Of a stretch of DNA of 64,000 nucleotides, positions 63,796-64,000 are shown piece after piece; position 1 is the first letter of the stretch, and the number at the start of each line of letters is the position of its first letter. A program made the position numbers and the translations under genes. The notes beneath the pieces were generated by a model. It was not told the DNA's origin. It ran no database searches and worked only from the letters and a program-made list of their open reading frames with translations. The DNA comes from an uncultured Planctomycetaceae bacterium (GTDB lineage: Bacteria > Planctomycetota > Planctomycetia > Planctomycetales > Planctomycetaceae): positions 20,807 to 84,806 of the forward strand of contig CAIOKE010000311.1 of the NCBI GenBank assembly GCA_903858815.1. Direction: 5' to 3'.

Positions 63796-64000
63796 GGGAC
63801 CACCGAGCACCAGCTCGGTAACGCTTCCCCAACGACCTTCGACTCCGCACGCCCCGAACCCCGGGACCACCGAGCACCAGCTCGGTAACACTTCCCCACC
63901 CACCTTCGACTCGGCACGCCCGAACCCAGGGACCACCGAGCACCAGCTCGGTAACACTTCCCCAACTACCTTCGGTTCGGCACGCACCGAACCCCGGGAC
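63796..64000. repeat. 67-bp tandem repeat with internal hairpin (continues past window end)
   Basis: Three full units and the start of a fourth begin at 63796, 63863, 63929 and 63996 (spacing 67, 66, 67). Each holds GGGACCACCGAGCACCAGC and then TCGGTAAC, so the inner arms CCGAGC/GCTCGG form a hairpin with loop ACCA. Units differ at a few positions. Because 67 is not a multiple of 3, the overlapping ORFs in the track are artefacts. A diverged single copy lies at 18629-18797. Confidence 0.9.

Noticed and set aside
63624-63987. Several short ORFs in the terminal repeat region
   Set aside because: They arise from the 67-bp tandem repeat, whose period is not a multiple of three, so the same DNA is read in shifting frames.
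63796-64000. CRISPR array
   Set aside because: Units are contiguous and almost identical over their full 67 bp, with no unique spacers and no cas genes.

Overview
This 64-kb window reads as a chromosome segment of a planctomycete (Planctomycetaceae-like). The support comes from families that are typical of that phylum: two large secreted proteins with a beta-propeller, HEAT-like repeats and a terminal cytochrome c (PVC-type CxxCH proteins), a DUF1549/DUF1553 cytochrome protein, a two-domain DUF1080 protein, clusters of MoxR, DUF58 and VWA genes, and a small FIDRRS...RRRFITFEE protein. No species is claimed. Most genes lie on the minus strand, and from roughly 6 kb onward the plus strand is strongly C-rich.

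Layout. 1-4063 (+): an ABC ATPase cut by the window edge, its ABC-2 permease and a membrane-anchored auxiliary protein. 4065-10392 (-): rsgA, pilT, an orphan soluble histidine kinase, pnp and rpsO. 10.7-21.9 kb (-): a copper/heme neighbourhood with a giant SGNH-propeller-HEAT-PA14-plastocyanin-cytochrome c protein, a cysteine-rich multicopper oxidase paralogue that has lost copper ligands, and an orthodox multicopper oxidase split by an ISAs1-type element with a perfect 10-bp target duplication. 22.3-25.5 kb: a small conserved planctomycete protein, a five-bladed propeller glycosidase-like protein and a DUF1080 protein.

25.7-42.7 kb (-): eleven co-directional, mostly overlapping genes (methyltransferase, orphan ABC ATPase, NHL lipoprotein, double-VWA membrane protein, MoxR, DUF58, BatA/VWA, amidotransferase-like membrane protein, ABC ATPase, permease, auxiliary protein). 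This looks like one envelope-related MoxR/VWA/ABC system, and its last three genes are paralogous to the triad at the left edge. 42.9-45.3 kb (-): rpmI, rplT and pheS, with a strong terminator placed just before pheS.

45.3-63.1 kb: an SDR reductase with an SCP2-like tail, a DapA/NanA-family lyase (+), imuB (-), a second PVC-type CxxCH protein (+), pckA, a DUF1549/DUF1553 protein with an amidohydrolase (-), an OFA-type MFS transporter with a 53-residue small subunit missing from the ORF track (+), a 4HBT thioesterase overlapping a DedA protein (-), and a secreted protein of unknown function (-). The window ends with tRNA-Leu(CAG), its promoter and terminator, and a 67-bp tandem repeat with an internal hairpin that runs off the edge.

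Start codons were moved inward from the ORF-track starts wherever a Shine-Dalgarno sequence, an ATGA/GTGA overlap or a signal peptide supported it. All calls come from reading the sequence; no searches were run.
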